The notes under the pieces: model-generated | Told to the model about the DNA's origin: nothing | What the model saw: only the letters and a program-made list of their open reading frames with translations | Database searches by the model: none | Part shown: positions 5,936-6,128 of the stretch, piece after piece | Numbering within the stretch: the stretch's first letter is position 1 | How the letters are laid out: every line of letters begins with the position of its first letter | Origin: an uncultured Eubacteriales bacterium | Lineage (GTDB): Bacteria; Bacillota; Clostridia; Peptostreptococcales; Anaerovoracaceae | Length of the DNA stretch: 6,128 nucleotides | Assembly: GCA_902803185.1 (NCBI GenBank) | Contig: CADCOV010000296.1 | Span: forward strand, 1 to 6,128 | Reading direction: 5' to 3' | Made by a program: the position numbers and the translations under genes

Positions 5936-6128
5936 ATGGGAACCAAAAAACAGAAAACAAGAGCGGACATCGATCCGAAATATAAATGGGCATTGGAGCG
6001 CCTCTACGCCGATCACGAAGCCTGGGAGCAGGATTTCGCGAAGATCCCTGCCCTGACCGACGCGGTTGCGGCCTACGAGGGCAAGGTGACGGAGAGCGCG
6101 GCTTCCCTGCTCGGGGTCCTCAAGGCCA
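5936..6128 (+). CDS. pepF: Oligoendopeptidase F, N-terminus only (partial)
   Basis: Only 64 codons are visible before the window ends. They match the conserved N-terminal helical region of M3B oligoendopeptidases: a basic start (MGTKKQKTRADI), then DPKYKWALERLYADHEAW, which aligns with the family's typical 'eYKWdLeDiYaseeaWeadf' pattern, then an amphipathic helix through YEGKV. The zinc site (HExxH) would lie some 300 residues further on, outside the window, so catalytic competence cannot be judged. PepF is a cytoplasmic zinc peptidase that trims short peptides. The ATG at 5936 has a perfect AGGAGG at 5925-5930, 5 bases upstream. The gene is divergent from murI, and the two share a 64-base promoter region. 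The identification is by N-terminal pattern only; another M3 peptidase is a lesser possibility. Confidence 0.85.
   Translation, partial: MGTKKQKTRADIDPKYKWALERLYADHEAWEQDFAKIPALTDAVAAYEGKVTESAASLLGVLKA

Noticed and set aside
1..6128. Mobile element, CRISPR, tRNA, toxin-antitoxin or phage-defence content
   Set aside because: No long repeats, terminal inverted repeats, tRNA-like folds or relevant protein motifs were seen; the HD enzyme alone is not evidence of a defence system.

Overview
The window reads as ordinary chromosome from a GC-rich member of the Clostridia (Firmicutes). Three things point there: GC is high by eye (roughly 60 %); the ribosome-binding sites are strong AGGAGG types, with two TTG starts; and the gene set is typical (a YkvI-type membrane protein, a YmxG-type M16 peptidase, trimeric dUTPase, glutamate racemase and oligoendopeptidase F). 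There are no mobile elements, RNA genes, CRISPR arrays or phage genes. Coding density is close to 100 %, and the only real intergenic space is 64 bases.

Layout. Seven genes run leftward on the minus strand as one tight cluster. In transcription order they are glutamate racemase murI (5871-5059), an acidic protein of unknown function (5042-4512), a ten-helix YkvI-family membrane protein (4522-3491), a metallo-beta-lactamase-fold hydrolase (3487-2531), an M16 zinc peptidase (2534-1284), dUTPase dut (1280-846) and a dGTPase-like HD phosphohydrolase dgt (845 to beyond the left edge). Junctions range from an 11-base overlap to a 16-base gap, so co-transcription from the promoter upstream of murI is likely. 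To the right, pepF (oligoendopeptidase F) starts at 5936 on the plus strand and runs off the window. The murI-pepF gap (5872-5935) holds both predicted promoters.

How the genes work together. murI supplies D-glutamate for peptidoglycan. dut and dgt both hydrolyse deoxynucleoside triphosphates and form a plausible nucleotide-pool module. The M16 peptidase and PepF (on the opposite strand) are both metallopeptidases acting on peptides or small proteins. No single pathway joins these genes, so the cluster looks like a housekeeping operon of convenience with two little-understood members (the acidic protein and the MBL hydrolase).

I did not find a clear undescribed system. The points most worth a second look are: two overlapping, face-to-face promoters in the murI-pepF gap; adjacent genes sharing one reading frame with only a stop codon or one extra codon between them; a 7-mer (CTTTGAT) present five times on the minus strand, always in the same codon phase; an acidic, uncharacterised protein; and a Glu where the MBL fold usually has its bridging Asp.
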